64,000 bases of DNA, from the NCBI GenBank assembly GCA_020744425.1, contig JAGMUV010000001.1, positions 6,262,001 to 6,326,000 on the forward strand. Reading direction: 5' to 3'. Source of the stretch: Dactylonectria macrodidyma (Eukaryota; Ascomycota; Sordariomycetes; Hypocreales; Nectriaceae). The number at the start of each line of letters is the position of its first letter. Position 1 is the first letter of the stretch. Below, in pieces: positions 33,037 through 47,151 of the stretch. The translations under genes were made by a program, and so were the position numbers. The notes under the pieces are model-generated. The model made no database searches. It was not told the DNA's origin and saw only the letters and a list, made by a program, of their open reading frames with translations.

Positions 33037-36000
33037 TTACGTGCCAAGATATGGAAAGACCATGGGCTGCCCACTCTCAAAGTTTGCTTTGAGGTGAATC
33101 ACAAGAAGATCTCCCATTCCAGACGCGGCTGCAGACTCCAGCCACTCCGAAGGGGCAACGACCTCGAAATCAACCCCATACACTTCCTGTAGACGCATGG
33201 CTAATTGGTCAAATGGCACACGTGCATTGCCACTGTGATGACAGAACTGCACATCCCCTGGAGATGCGAGAGGATGGTTCGCAATCTCAGTCGCAACTGT
33301 CTGCACGTCCTGGAAGTCGAAGAAGCCTTTGGCACCAGCGAGGTCGGGCACCTTTTTGGTGATAATGGAAAAGCGTACCACAGCATTCATGACCTCGTCG
33401 GCCGGTGCTTGCTCACCAACCAAGGCGCAGTGTCGATGTATCACAACTGGAAGTCTCATATCGCGTGCCATATTCTCAAGGAAACATTCACTTGCCCACT
33501 TGGCGGCAGTGACGCCTTGGGATCCATCTGTTGGTGGGTAGAATGAAGCCATGGATACTGGCTCTCCTTCAACTCGGCCAGAGAGGAGGACGACACGTGG
33601 TGCCGAGACAAAGTGAAAGGGAATCCTTCGTGGGAGGGCGATCAGACTGACTAGAGATTGTGTTGAAACATGAAGACCCTGCTTGACTGAGCTGTAATTG
33701 TTCATGCAGTGGCCTTGGGTTGCCGCGTGTATGATTTGATCGATGGTAGATCGTAGGAACGACATGTCCTTTGCAGACAGCCCCAGGTTGGGGCTCTGTA
33801 TGCTGCCGGGGTATACTTGGACTTTTCCATTGCCCTTCGATATCAGCTGATCACTTTCATCGCCTGGAATCGCAATGCAGTGGATCTTGTTGATGTCTTC
33901 GTTGGCCACCAGTTGGCCAAGTATCTCCGCGCCTAGGAAAGTTGTCGAGCCCGTCAAAAGCACTTCGTACTGGTGTTTGCGCGGATTTGGGAAAGGTGCA
34001 GAAGACCACCCGGCCTCTAAAATGTACTCAGGGATCGCAGTTTCGGAGTTCCAGTTGATCTCTTCACCGGCTAACTGGCCTCGCTGTGTGTGCACTGCAG
34101 CTGCCATGCTTCTCAATATCGTTGTCTGGTAGAGTTCCTGCAAGGGTAGAGAAACACCAAACTTTTCCTTGAGTGCATTCTGTAAGTGCACAAGAAGAAG
34201 AGAACTACCTCCTACAGTGAAAAAGTCGGATTTCGGGCCAATCTTAACTGCGCTTGCAACTTCGCCAAGAATCTTCAACCAGACCACCCGTAGCTCTCCT
34301 TCTGGAACTGTCAGAGATTCCTCGCCATCAGTTTCACCGTTCCGCGGCGCAATTTTGAGGGCCTGTAGAGCTGCCCTGTCGACCTTGCCGTTCGGCGTAG
34401 TTGGAAAATGTGGGAGTGACAGAATAATGGATGGAACCATGTATTGTGGTAGATGTACCTGTTCTAAGAGATCGTCAAGCTGAGTCTGGTCTAGGTATCT
34501 CGCTGGAGCAAACACCACATGGCAAACCAAATACTGAGGCTGGCCGCGCATCGTCACCACAGCATCGGCTAACCAGCCCTCCGGGGCTGCTTCCAAGATG
34601 GCACCCGCCACTTCGGTGAGATCAATACGAAGACCGCGAAGCTTGACGACGGTAGCACCGCTGTCAGTTCTCCCCAGGAATTTGAGTGAGCCAGCCGGCA
34701 GGAGAAGACCTTTGTCACCTGTTTTGTACATGACATTGTATCCTTGGGCCAAATAGTCTGGTGTTGCGAACGGATCTGGAACAAACTTGCCACGGTCTGA
34801 GTTGGTATCCAGATAGCCCATGGCAAGTCCGCAGCCACCAACGTAGATCTCACCCGGCATGCCGAGAGGAAGTGCGTTGGCTCCATCATCGCTGAGGATA
34901 TAGAGGGAAGTATTTGGGATTGCCTTACCAACTGAAACTGCTTCGCCATGACTGCCTCTCGGATGAGATGCTCCGACATCGGCGTGCAGTGGTATACGTT
35001 GGAACGTTGTGGCGCATGAAACCTCCGTGGGTCCATAGCAATCGGTTAATGTCAGATCTGGAAGCTCTAGTCGTCGGAGTGCATTGACAAGGCCTGGTGA
35101 CACAGCCTCTCCACCAGAGCACGCATGTCGCCATGAATTACACTTCCGTAAATTGTCGACAGCATATGCGGACAGCATGGTATATTCCGAAGGCGTGCAC
35201 AAAGTCAGCTCAACCGCCTCCTCGACCATGAGCCTGGAGATCATGTCCGGGTCTCCACGCGCCTTTGATGGGGCGACGATGAGTGTCCCGCCGTTGACAA
35301 ACGCGTTGAAGGCCTGAGCGATGGCCATATCAAAACCGGCACGCGTCTGCTGCAGCACCTTTGCCTGTCCTAGGCCTAGTGTTGTGCTCTTGGAAGCCGC
35401 GTAGTTCATAATCCCCCTCTGACATAGTCGGATTCCCTTTGGTGTGCCTGTTGAGCCGCTGGTAAAGAGCAAAAAACTTTCCTGGTTGGCAGTTGGGCGA
35501 CTGTACGGAGGGTTGTGGTTCTGGCCAAGGGTGGATTCGTCAACCGCAGACAAATTGAGGAGCTGTGTTCCACTCTGGTCACCGCTCTCCAAGGCTGCCG
35601 TTGCAGTATCATCATGGTACAACAAAAGTCTTGGGTGGGCTTCGCTAATCATTGCGTGGCGCCGCACAGGAGGCAGACTAATATCCAGTGGCATGTATAC
35701 TGCTCCGATTTGAAGAATAGCAAGCATTGCCACATGAACGTCAATGCTTGGCTCGCAGAGGACAGCGACTCGCGACCCGGACTCGACGCCCGACTTGAGT
35801 AGCGAGACAGCGTTTGATCTGGCGCGGTGGGATAGTTCGGTATAGGTCAAGGAATAGCCCTCATATTTGATAGCAACCGAGTCTGGAAACAGGCAAACCA
35901 CCTCTTGTAGCCTCTCAGTCAGCGTGCTCGGCCATGGGTGGTGAACTTCGGGGCCTCTTCCAAGACTGATCGCTTGTTGGATCTGCGCGTCACTAAACAG

Positions 36001-39000
36001 AGTGCAATTCCCAACCACGGTAGCCTGGTCTAGAGTGATGGATCGGACCAGACCAATCAGGGCGTTCATGATGAACTCTGTCGCGGAAAGCGAGTACAGA
36101 TTATCATTGGTAATGCACGCAACTAGGTTGCCTCCCGCTGTAGTCTTTGTGACATTGATTGTCAAGTCGTATGGCGTTACGACATCTGTGTACTCCTCAA
36201 GTGACATGGTACAGTTGCCTAAGGGCCGCTGTCCGATGCTGCCGAGGCGGTAGTTGAAAGCGACTTGGAATAGTGGCGTACTGACTGATGACCGCTCGAT
36301 TCCAAGTCTATCAAGCAGCACTTCAAAGGGAACCTGCGCATTATCGAGTGCATTGAGTACCGTATGCTGTGTATCCTTGATGAGTTCTTCAAATGTCTTG
36401 CCTCGCCATAATTTGAATCGCATAGGCAGAATGTTGGCAAAGTGGCCGACAACGTCTGAAAAGCCATCAGTTCCACCACGGCCGTTATTAGTCACGCCGA
36501 TACAGATATCTTCGATTTCTGCAAGCTTGAACAAGAGAACCTGCATTGACACCAGGTACAACTGCATAGGAGATACACCATGCTCTTGGCTCACTTGCGT
36601 GATTCTTTCCACCAAGTCGCTGCCCAGTTCTCGTTCGATGACATGATTTCCGTGCCAACGAAGTGACTGTCTTCTTGTCACCTGAGCCACTGAGAGGAGC
36701 GGGAGTAATGTAGGGGTCGGGTCGAGCTGTCTTTTCCAGTATGAAACCGAGTGTTCCATTCGACCGGCTTCAACGTCCTCGTGCTGCTGGCGGGAGAAGT
36801 CAAGAAATGTGTGTGGGCTTGAGCCCAGAGAAGACATTTGGTATGCGAGGGCGACATGATCAAGAAAGATGCTGAAGCTGAGAGCATCGCTGGCGATGAG
36901 GTGGAATCCTACGATAAGGGTGTGCCATTCTGGCTCATGCGCGACAAGAACAGCGCGGAATGTTTCCCCTACAGCAAGCGAGTACTCGCGTCCCGCAACT
37001 GTATCAAAGGCAATCTTTGTATGCATCTCGGCATCATATGAATTCGACATGACGTGTACGAGCCGACGCAAGTCAAGGCTGCTCGCAACCCGCTGTTTCA
37101 CTCGAGGACTGCCTGGTTCCGCAACGAAGCACGTCCGGAACGCCTCATGGCGGCGCAGTGCCTTCTCAATGGCGCCAGATAGCCTGGTAACATTCAGAAG
37201 TCCCTTGATCTTATACCGTGCGGTGACGTTGAACGCCGTCGGGTTGTCTAAGATGCTGTGCATGAAGTGAATGCCGCCCTGTGCGAACGACAACTGCCCA
37301 GTGCGCTCATATACCAGGGATGGCTCAGATTCCCGAAGGTCCGGAAGTTTTACCACAAAAGGTGATGAGAAGGGTGACTTGAAGTTGCTCAGAGCAGATG
37401 CGCTCGAAGTGCCCAAACTTGGAGGATTATTGTCTCGAGGCTTCTGTTCTTTTGATGACAATGTCGAATCCGACACTAGTAATCCTCTCCCCATTTGCAC
37501 ATCAGAAGCCTGCCTGTGCTGGAACGGTTCCCGGTTCACTTGTTCATCTGCTGTCTCGGCCTGTTTCCGTCTATTATCTATGTATTGCTGTGCAACACTG
37601 TCGCATATAGTCGAGAATGGCTCCCTGCCAAGAATTCGGAGGAGAGGCATGTTCACCTGCATCTCCTTCAGCAACCAATTCCGTATTTCAATTCCATGAA
37701 GCGAATCAAGTCCGAGATCAGCTAGCGGTGACACTTCATCGATCGAGGACTTTGTAATCTTGATCATCGACTCGATCTTGTTGTAAATCAGTTCCTTGAC
37801 AGGCTTGATTGCGGAATCGAAGTCAGTAGCGCTCTCAAGGTCCTCACGAAAACGCTGAAGCGGCAATTCCGTCTTGCCAACGGCCGGGCTCACTGACATT
37901 GTTGGCGGGTAAATCATATGCGAGAATGCGGCCCTGTCAACCCAAGGTGGACGGGCTCCTGATTTCCCATCATCGATGTATGGCTCTATTCCCATGATGA
38001 CCTCTCCGCTAGAGGACCCTGAGCGACCACATGTGATGCCACGAAGAACAACGTGATGGAACTCTGCTTCAGATAGCGGCGTCATGAGGAGGGATCGAAG
38101 CATCCCCTCGATGTCAGTGCCGTCAGCTCGATCCTTTCTTGCCACGTAACCGACATCGACAAGAAGTCCAAAGTTGAGGATGGAGGCAGCCTTCCCACGA
38201 CGCCGTCGTTTCTCCACCAAGCTCAGCATGAACATGTTGCCAGCGTGGTATAAGGCCTGGCCGGGATTGCCACATACAGACGCCAGAGAGCCAAAGGCCA
38301 AGAAAAAGTCTAGGTCGTGGTTCTCAAATTCTTCATCGAGATGCAACGTGCCGTCAACTTTTGGCTTGAGTTGTCTGGTCATGTCTTCAGCTGAGAAATT
38401 GACGAACAGCCCAGCTTCTAATACCAGAGCACCGTTTGCAACACCTCCGATCTCGGGCATGCTCTGGCGAAGTCTAGAGACTGTCTCGCGTACCTGCAAC
38501 CGAACTGTGACATCCATTTTCACGAGACGAACATCGGCCCCGGTCGATCGTAGGTCTGCGAGCCACTGGGGGTTCCGTAGCGGGGTTACGGCTTGCTAGG
38601 ACAATGTAACGGGCGCCAATACTGAGTAGAAACCGACAGAGTGACTGACCGAGTTCGCCTGTCATGCCGACTAGAAGATAGGTCTTGGTAGGAGACAGAA
38701 CATTACTCGGTACTGGAGGTTGAAGAACAGCAGACACTAGCCCCTCACGCGTCCAGTCGACCACTGTTGAAAGGCGTTCTCCATGGACAAGGAGCTTCTT
38801 AAAAGAACCATCTATATGGACCACAGTTATGGGTGACAGAGATTCGGCCAAATCAATGTTTGATGCCATGAAAGTCTCGTTTGCTGTCGCAATAGACTTA
38901 GCCGTCGCTGCATGTTGTTGTTGGAGCAGGCGGCTTGGATCAAATCGCTGGACGGCGCAGCGCTCTGGCAGATGGGGCAAGACGCAGTCAATGCCCACGT

Positions 39001-42000
39001 TGGAGAAACTGATCAAAGCTGACGTTTCTCGAGGGAGAAGCCGACGTATAGATCTTGCTGAAGCAAGTGGGTGCACATATCTCCATTTCGGGTCTTGTTT
39101 GAATGTATCCGTGGTGACTGCCAGGAACAATACTTTCCTTGCTGCGAGTGCTGCGAGTGTCGATATGACATCTACCAAATCCCTTGGAGCCGCAAAGATC
39201 AGCGTTGTACCACTTTGAGAGAGCCTGGGAATCGTATCAAATGCAATCATATAGCGCGCGATGCCGACCAGTGTAGCCGGGGTGCATTCTCCTTGCGAAT
39301 CTGGAAGCCTAAAGATGCTTTCACCATGTGCCGAAACCGTTGAAGAGCTAACTTCTGACAACACAAGAGCTGGATCCGAAATCTGAGACTTCCCAGACTC
39401 TCTCAGCTTTCCATAGCATAGGTAGAAAGGATTCTCATCACTAGTATGCAGGGCGACGGATAAGATGACATCGACTGCAAGCTGATCGCGTGGGACCTCG
39501 AGGGCATCGCTGGTGAATAGGCTTGGGGAAGATGAATCTTCCGCATTTGTAAGCGTGATTCGCTCTGAGGGGTTGACATGTTTCTTAATACGCCGTCGCT
39601 TCGCGTTGAAACTCTCATTCGCCGCATCATCTTGCACAACCCGAGGGATCAACATCTCATGATCCCCGACGACAATTTCCGATTCCTGCACCCAAAGTAT
39701 ACTTCCAGCATCGCATAAGGTCGAGAAGAAGTATTCCATCCGGAGCAGTTGCTGAATAACCACATGTGAATCAACTGAACCCATCTCATCGAAGTCGAGG
39801 AAATGTATGTTCACATGGGGTAGCTCAACTGCTAAAGCGCGGCCAACGCCAACCATCATGTTGGAATGAGGGTCTTCAAGTAGACGCCCTCGTGTCACCC
39901 ATAACACGTTTCTGGCGTTTCCCAACAGCTCTTGCAACTTTTCCACCCTGGCGGGACTCAAAGGCTCGGAGAAGAATGCCTTGTCCAGGTCTGAGAAACT
40001 CAACACGAAACTCTCGGGAGGGATCGTAGCTGGATCCAGATTGTCGATACTATCGCATGTTCGGAGGTCCATTGACCAGCGACGCAGCAGTCTTTCCGTT
40101 TGCCGAACTAACTTAGATACAACCAACGTTTTACCCCCTAGGATAAGAACAGGACGCCCCGGAATTTCGTCCATTGATACTAATGGATCTCGCAGAATGT
40201 CAATACGGGTATCCGTTGCTTGCGTGGCGAATACGGAACAGCTGTGTTTTGAGACATCATGGTGATCGTGGGCGATACAATCAATGCCTGAAAATCCGCA
40301 CCTTCGAAGAAGGTCATCCCACTCCTTGGCGCATATGCCAGGCTTCATCGTTCTTCCTTCCTCCACGCCTAGCCACCAGCCCTCCAGCGCGCCCATGAGA
40401 GCCGCTTCACGTAGCATGCTTCCGGTGATTTCGACGACGATCAAGTAACCACCAGGACGCAAAAGGGCTCGTGTATTTTGAACGGTTTCAGATAGTCTTC
40501 GGGTTGCGTGCAGTACATTCGCCGCAATGACTATGTCGTAGCCTCCCTCCACAAAGCCTTGCGTGGCTGGTGCTTTTTCCACGTCAAATATCTTGAAATC
40601 AACTTTGGGAGAATGACGAGGTGGAATCTCCTCCGCCACCTCGCTAAAGAAGCTTGATGAGATGTCCGTAAATGTGTAGGATGAGTATGCAGTGCCAATA
40701 GCATCCAATACACCAAGCGTTGATCCTCCAGTGCCAGCACCGACCTCGAGTATCTTCATCCGAGGATGCTTGTGGCTGATTCGCTGCACGAAATCTGCAA
40801 CTCCTTTGTTGCACGGTCGCAATCCACGACTCTCTCGATAGAGCTTTTTGAGCAACCCTCCACGAAGCATGTGCTCCATCATCTCAGACTCGCCTCGCAC
40901 AACAGATGGCAAATTCTCACCAACCCTCGTCAACATCTCTATGTCGACGTCATTGGGCCAGTTAACAGACAGTGCTCTGATAGTATCGATGGAGTCATTG
41001 AGCCACCCCTTTCGGAGAAGAGCGTGTTGCTCGTTCTGAACAATGGCTAAGGTTGCGTTGATGCTCTGGACGAATGTTTGGTGATGCCACTTAGCCGCCA
41101 CAAGTTGCTCGGGACTCACCTCGCGGACGAGGTTCTGCAAGTAAAACAACGCTATTCGTTCGTGCGCTTCGATTCGTTGCTCTGTTTCCTTCCTGTCAAC
41201 AAGAGGTTGAGGCAAGAAGCTCAGGCCGCTTGAGCAATCGACGTCCCAGATGGTCTTCACAAAAATGTTGCGATCATTCGCAGCTTGAGGCTCTTCGACC
41301 GGCTTGAGTATCAGTCCTTCCACTTGAATTCCGCAAGTCGAATTATAGCCTCTTGTCGTGGCACATGCGTTGATGTCAACTTCAATGACACTCTTGGTGG
41401 ACAGAGTCATCACAGCCTCGATATCCATGCTGAAATTACCGGAAGCATCCTGATATGCATGTTCCGGATCGATAATTACTCTTCTCAACCCAATCGGAAG
41501 GTAGCAGCTCCCGATGGACTTTTCAGCATTAGAAACGAATGTTGCGAGTCCAGCTTGAAAAGCCACGTCCAGGACAGCCGGATGCAGAGTGCAGCCAATG
41601 TCGAGATCTTCCTTATCCCATGACGCAGTTGCCCTGGAGTGACCCCATGACCTACTGAGTGAAGCCATCGAATGGAACACACCTTCGTAATGGAGCCCAA
41701 TTTCCGAAACCGCGTGGTCAAACCTCTCAACGCTGAGGGGTGGGAGCTCTACTTCGGTCATTGGATTGGGTGGCAATTCTCCCAGCCTCCGTTGGCCAAT
41801 GTGGATAAGAAGGCGACCATCACAGGTCCTTGTCAGTACACGTTCATCATGGCAGCTATATGCCACAAAATTCGTCTCTAAGATGTAGTTTTCTGCCACA
41901 TTTGCTGAATCGTTGTTGCTGCGAATCGTAAAAAGGATCTCAACTCCGTCATCTTCGTTGAGCACGAGCGGCGCGTGGATTGCCAAATTTCGAATCTCTA

Positions 42001-45000
42001 AGAGATTGATCGGATGGTCTTGAACAAATAGTATAGCAGCTTCTACAGCCAGACTGACATATCCAGCGCCGGGAAACAGAACCTGGCCCTGGAATATATG
42101 GCCTCTGAGCCAAGGCATTTCGGATAGATGAAGAATGTTTCGCCAAGTCTTCTCGTACCTGGAACCATCGCGAAGCCGGCCTAGCAGGTGGTGCAGAGGT
42201 TGATTGCCAAGGCGGTAATTGTTCGAGATCCGCGACTCACGCCAGTAGATTTGGTCGTGGTCCCATGCATATGAAGGTAGATGCTTGATCATGGGGCCTT
42301 GACCTAGCAAGCCAAACGCCTCTCTCCAGCCTCGGAAATCAATGGCAGCGGGGCCCAGATGGCTCCAGACTGTCCCAACTGCTGACGACATCGATTCTGT
42401 GGCGTCTATTCTTCTATTCAAGCAACCAGCATAAGCCAGGCCTGAGGCGAAGAGAGGCTCTAGGGTTTGGCTGACCGGGCCATTGAGAGCGGGATGCGGA
42501 CCGACCTCGAGCGCAAGAGCAAAAGAAACGGAACTGCTTTCAGCTGCATACCTGACAGCTTCAGAAAACAGCACGGGTTGTGTCATATTCTCCACCCAAT
42601 ATTGGCCGTCGAGCCCATGCTCAAGAGGGCTCTGGAGCAAGTCGGTGTTAACATAGACAGTAGATAGCCACATACAACTATTGTCAGCTGATGGCAAATG
42701 AATCTGAACATCGAGGTTCCTGAGGTGCGCCAGGTAGATATCTGAACAGCGGAGCATGTGATGCGAGTGGTAGGCCGTGTCGACTTTGAGCTGACTGGTC
42801 TCAGTTCCGGACCGGTTCAATTCTCTCTTGATCTCGTGGATCGCATCCGCATCGCCGGATAGTGTGATGCTTGATGGGGCGTTGCTCGCGGCGACGCAAA
42901 CCCGACCAGCAAGTTCAACCGAGGAGCACAGAACATTCGCTTCATGCAAAGTCATCTTTACCGCCATCATGGCTCCTGGTTGTTCACTAGATCCCTGAGA
43001 AAGTTGTGCAACCAGACCACGGTAATAGGCGATGCCCATGGCGTCTCTCAAGTTCAAGACTCCAGACGCATACGCAGCACCAATTTCTCCGGACGAGTGA
43101 CCGACAACAGCGGCGAACTGTATCCCGGCAGCCCGTAGCAAGTCAACCAGTGCAATTTGAAGTGCGGTACACATTGGCTGTGAGACTGCAGCCTCCGAGA
43201 GCCGTGATGCAGTCTTTTGGGCAGCTAACTCCTCTGAAAGTGACCAATCAGGAGGATGAGGCAGTCCCAGTAAAGCCTTTTGGCATGTTTCGATTGACTC
43301 GCGGAAGAGTATGCAGTGTGTCATCAATTCGTGCCCCATCCGTGCTGCTTGCGCTCCCTGTATATCCCGGTCAGTTTCTTCGTGAACTAGCCGTAGTCCT
43401 GTGAACATACCTGACCGGTGAATATTCCGAGGATTCCAGGACGGTCAGCAAATGCATTCTGTTCCACCCCTTTGATGCCGAAAGAACCATCAATTGTTGT
43501 GCTTGCCGCGACACTGATTTGGTTCCTTAAGCAATCCATAAGACCTTTGTGGTCTTTGACGGCTGGAATAACTGCTCGGTGTAGGAAAACGGTTCTTCTC
43601 GAATTCAAAATGTAGCTTAGATTGTCGAGGTCCAGCGAAGGGTTCTTGTCGATGTGGTTTAACGTCCGCGTCAACAATTTCGCCAACGACGTGCGGCTTC
43701 TTGCTGAAAACACGAACGGTCCGATGATAACTGGGGTAGAATCTGGCTCATCCCCGTTATTCTCATTTGCTGTAACCCCACTTACATGAAAAGTTGTCGG
43801 TTCGCATGGGGCAACGTAGTTTTCAAGGATGACATGGGCGTTTGCACCCCCAAACCCGAAGCTATTGACGCTGGCCCTACGGGGTCCTCCATCTGTCTGA
43901 GGCCATGCCAGTAGCGATGTAGGAACACAGAGGTTGCTGTAGAAAGGTTCAATCAATGGATTGAGTTCGTTGAAGTGCATGTTCGGTGGTATCAACCCGT
44001 GTTGGATCGCGAGTGACGCTTTGATAAGACCTGCGAGCCCAGCGCAACCTTCGAGATGACCTAAGACGGTCTTGATAGATCCACAGTAGAGTGGTGTAGG
44101 CCGTCCATTCATTGGATTGGAGAAGAAGGCATCTTGAATTGCACGAGCTTCATTTGTGTCGCCCGCCTGAGTACCGGTTCCATGACACTCAAAGTATTGA
44201 CAGTGGTCTGTGATGGGATCGAGTCCGGCTGACTTGTATGTTTGCCGGATCAAGGCAACTTGTGACGTAGGACTGGGCATAGTCAACCCCTGCGTACGGC
44301 CGTCCGAGTTGATGCCGGTCTCTCTGATGATGCATTCAATATCATCACCATCCTGGATGGCTTTACTAAGCGGCTTCAACACCACTGCCGCACAACCCTC
44401 TCCCCTGGCGTATCCGCTGGCGTCCTTATCCCACATGCGACACCGAGCATCTGGGGAAAGCATGTGTAGCGAAGACTCGGTGATGAACCAGTGCGGATCA
44501 AGTAGCAGACTTGTCCCAGCTACGACAGCCTGAGACGCTTCTCCATTTCGAAGTCCCTGCACTGCGAGATGCAGCGCAACGAGCGAGCTAGAGCATGCCG
44601 TATCAACGGACATGGATGGACCCTTAAGGTCGAAGACGTATGATACACGGTTCGCGAGAATGCTGCGGGATAGGCCGGTGGCAGCATGACTTCCTAACGT
44701 ATCAGGGTCTCGAGACTGGATCATCAAGTAATCGTCTGTCATGACGCCGACATGGACCGAGGTCTTTGAGCCCTCCAATGACGCAAGAGGCCATCCTGCT
44801 GCTTCAAAGGCCTCGTAGACGATCTCTAGGAGAATTCTCTGCTGAGGGTCAATTCCAGCTGCCTCCTTAGGATTGATGCGGAAGAACGGGGCGTCGAATA
44901 GGCGAATGTCTTCCTGAAGCAAATATGAACGACCTTTCACGTCCGTGCATCCATGTTCCCCGCCATTCTTGTGATAGAATTTGGCAAAGTTGAGTCTCTC

Positions 45001-45120
45001 GGGTGGAAAGCTGCAGGAAACATCTCTTGGCGCTTTGAGCAATTCCCACAGCTTCGACGGGGAATTCGCAGAGCCGGGAAACCGGCAAGCTGTACCAACC
45101 ACAGCGATGGGCTCAGTCAT
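33037..45120 (-). CDS. hybrid PKS-NRPS (KS-AT-DH-cMT-ER0-KR-ACP-C-A-T-R*), one frameshift in KR
   Basis: Exon 1 is 43411-45120, the intron 43358-43410, and exon 2 33037-43357; about 4,009 aa once the shift is allowed for. KS: DTACSSS (Cys176), HGTGTQAGD, GHLEGCAG. AT: GHSSGEIGAAYASG. DH: HIFQGQVLFP and LDVAFQ intact. cMT: LEVGAGTGGS, so methylation of the chain is expected. The ER region has no recognisable NADPH motif (ER0). KR: GMTGELGQS, then Ser/Tyr/Asn (FGSLAS, ALYHAGN). ACP: LGLDSLHGIE. C: the active motif reads HLIASDA. A: LLFTSGSTGTPKG, YGPTE, YKTGD, NGKVDR. T: GGSSLL. Release domain: TGSTTFLG and GVTAAKWASE, without Tyr. The family joins a polyketide to an amino acid; the release domain suggests Dieckmann cyclisation. 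A one-base frame change sits at 38568-38572. Confidence 0.93.
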
Positions 45121-47151
45121 AACTAGATGCAGTGCGACTATGTGTACAGATGAAAAGAACGACGAATGGCGTGGAACTGATGTCTCGATGCGTAGTGATA
45201 ACTTTGATGGAGCATTCTGGCTTGGTGGACAAGCGATCTGGTTTATGTACCCACTCCCTTTCCCTGGAATTGGGTGTTCCTATGCTGTCAGCTGATAAAC
45301 TGACATATGCCGTGTAACTATGAGTCAATTACGCACTCGAAACAGCCATGGCGCATTTGTGCGCTGTTTGACATAGATCTTCGTGGCACCAGCAGTCAGC
45401 CACCTCTGATTCGAGCCATACTTGTCCACTTCTTGACATTCACTTTCCAACTATTCGACCACCTACGGGGTAATAATACCCAAGCAACAGTGCATCTATA
45501 TTGACAAGTCAAAAATATTACTCCTATTCATCAAGCTTCGGCAGAATGAGGAGCCAGTGCAGCCTCGAAAGCTCCGCTTGATGTGTCCAGGAAATTATAC
45601 GTCTAGCGAGGCGTGAACTATTGAAGGCTTGCATTGACTAGTGCTCTTGAAGTAAATAGCCAGAAACCCAGTGCCAATTGACGCCCATACTTTCTCCTCC
45701 ACATTTACTCTATGCTGTAATGAGCTAGCCTGGTGCTGTGTTGCAAGCAAGAAATGGAAAGAATCGTCTCATTTGCCCCGTCGACACTCAGCCCTGACAG
45801 CCATCGGCACTATATGCAGCTGACCACTCTTGACAGCATACACGTCTTTTTTGCGGAGCTTTCCGGTGGAGGCTGGCTTGGGATCTTTCTTTGTGGACTA
45901 TGCCAGCTGGCCCTTCGGAAATCTTCCGAGGTTGTGTACATCATCAGCTATCAGCAGGTCAAGCCTCCTTGCCCTTCTCACAATAAAGGCCAATACACAA
46001 CGACAGCTACGTCGATGCTAATTCGTCTGTACATCATTGGCGTCCGATCATTGACGACACTTTCATTACTTTCCAAGCCTCACCGGGTGCCACCTTGGGA
46101 ACGCGCGTTCGCAGTTCTCTAGTGCAAATATGTTCTCCGACACAGCTCACTAATCTCGGAGCCCGTTTTCCGAAGATCGCTTGGTGTAAGGACATTCGGC
46201 TGCCGGTTCCTTCATCTGGGATTGAGAGTTCAATGTGTTACATGTCCTGATTTGAGCGTGATTGTACAAATGATCAAAGTTACAGAGGGAGTCGGAGAGC
46301 ATGAGACACATCATTGCGGCGGGCAGAGTAGCTTCATCGGCATCGACTATCCCATTTGCTCCTTGTTCCAGTTCATCATGCGGCAACTGGGGTGCCGTCA
46401 TTATTAAAGGTGACCGGGACACTCCGTATCAAATACACCCTATAATAAAAGGCAATGTGGCTGACATGACAGGCTCAAGACTTACGCGTCGGCATTGAAG
46501 TAGGACTTATGGCACCAACCAAGAAGATGCGACCGACGGCAACCATAAGAGGTCCTTTAGTAACTCTAGACTGAATTAATATAACAAACTAGGCTATAAC
46601 TGCTACTGTACTATGAGTCCAATACACACCAACCCGACAATCTTCAGAAGCGGAACTGGGACCGTTCCTGCAGAGCTCCCAGGTGTTGCTTTACCTTCCA
46701 AGAAAGCCGATGTTCCTACAGGCGCTAGGTTTCCAGGTGTTGTCGTTGCTGGGGCCTCCTGCCCAGCATTTGGAGTTGTCATATTCTTCTGTGGTAAACT
46801 AGAGCTAGGGGATTTTATTGGTGATACCCTGGTCTCTGTCAATGCATCAGCTACCTACAACAAGAACCACAATGATCAAAAAAGGAAATGATGCTACCTT
46901 GTCCTATTTCTTCACCACCGCTCTGCAGCTTTCGGGGAGAGGGAGTCTTGGGCGACATGTTGAAAGCTGGCAGAATGATTTGAGATGCCCGTCACGCAAA
47001 TTGTATCAATCAGTGCAGACCTCAATGTGCTCATATTGATTCCTCCCTATTTCCCATCTACCACATTGAGACGAAATTCGGCGACACCTAGCCGTTCCAG
47101 ACGGAATGGTTACGCGAAAACATGGAACACGCAACATCTTGGGGCTGAGGC
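45121..47151. other. PKS-NRPS promoter region; possible GPI-tail fragment
   Basis: 2 kb. No supported gene. A minus-strand frame at 46603-46842 resembles the end of a GPI-anchored protein (TTTPGNLAPVGTS, Gly/Ser/Thr stretch, then PLLKIVGLVCIGLIVQ), but no upstream exon joins in frame, so it may be a relic. No CGG-N5-CCG motif of the left-cluster type was noticed before the PKS-NRPS start. Confidence 0.35.

Noticed and set aside
46603..46842. GPI-anchored protein gene
   Set aside because: Only a C-terminal tail is recognisable and no exon upstream joins in frame; kept as a possible relic only.
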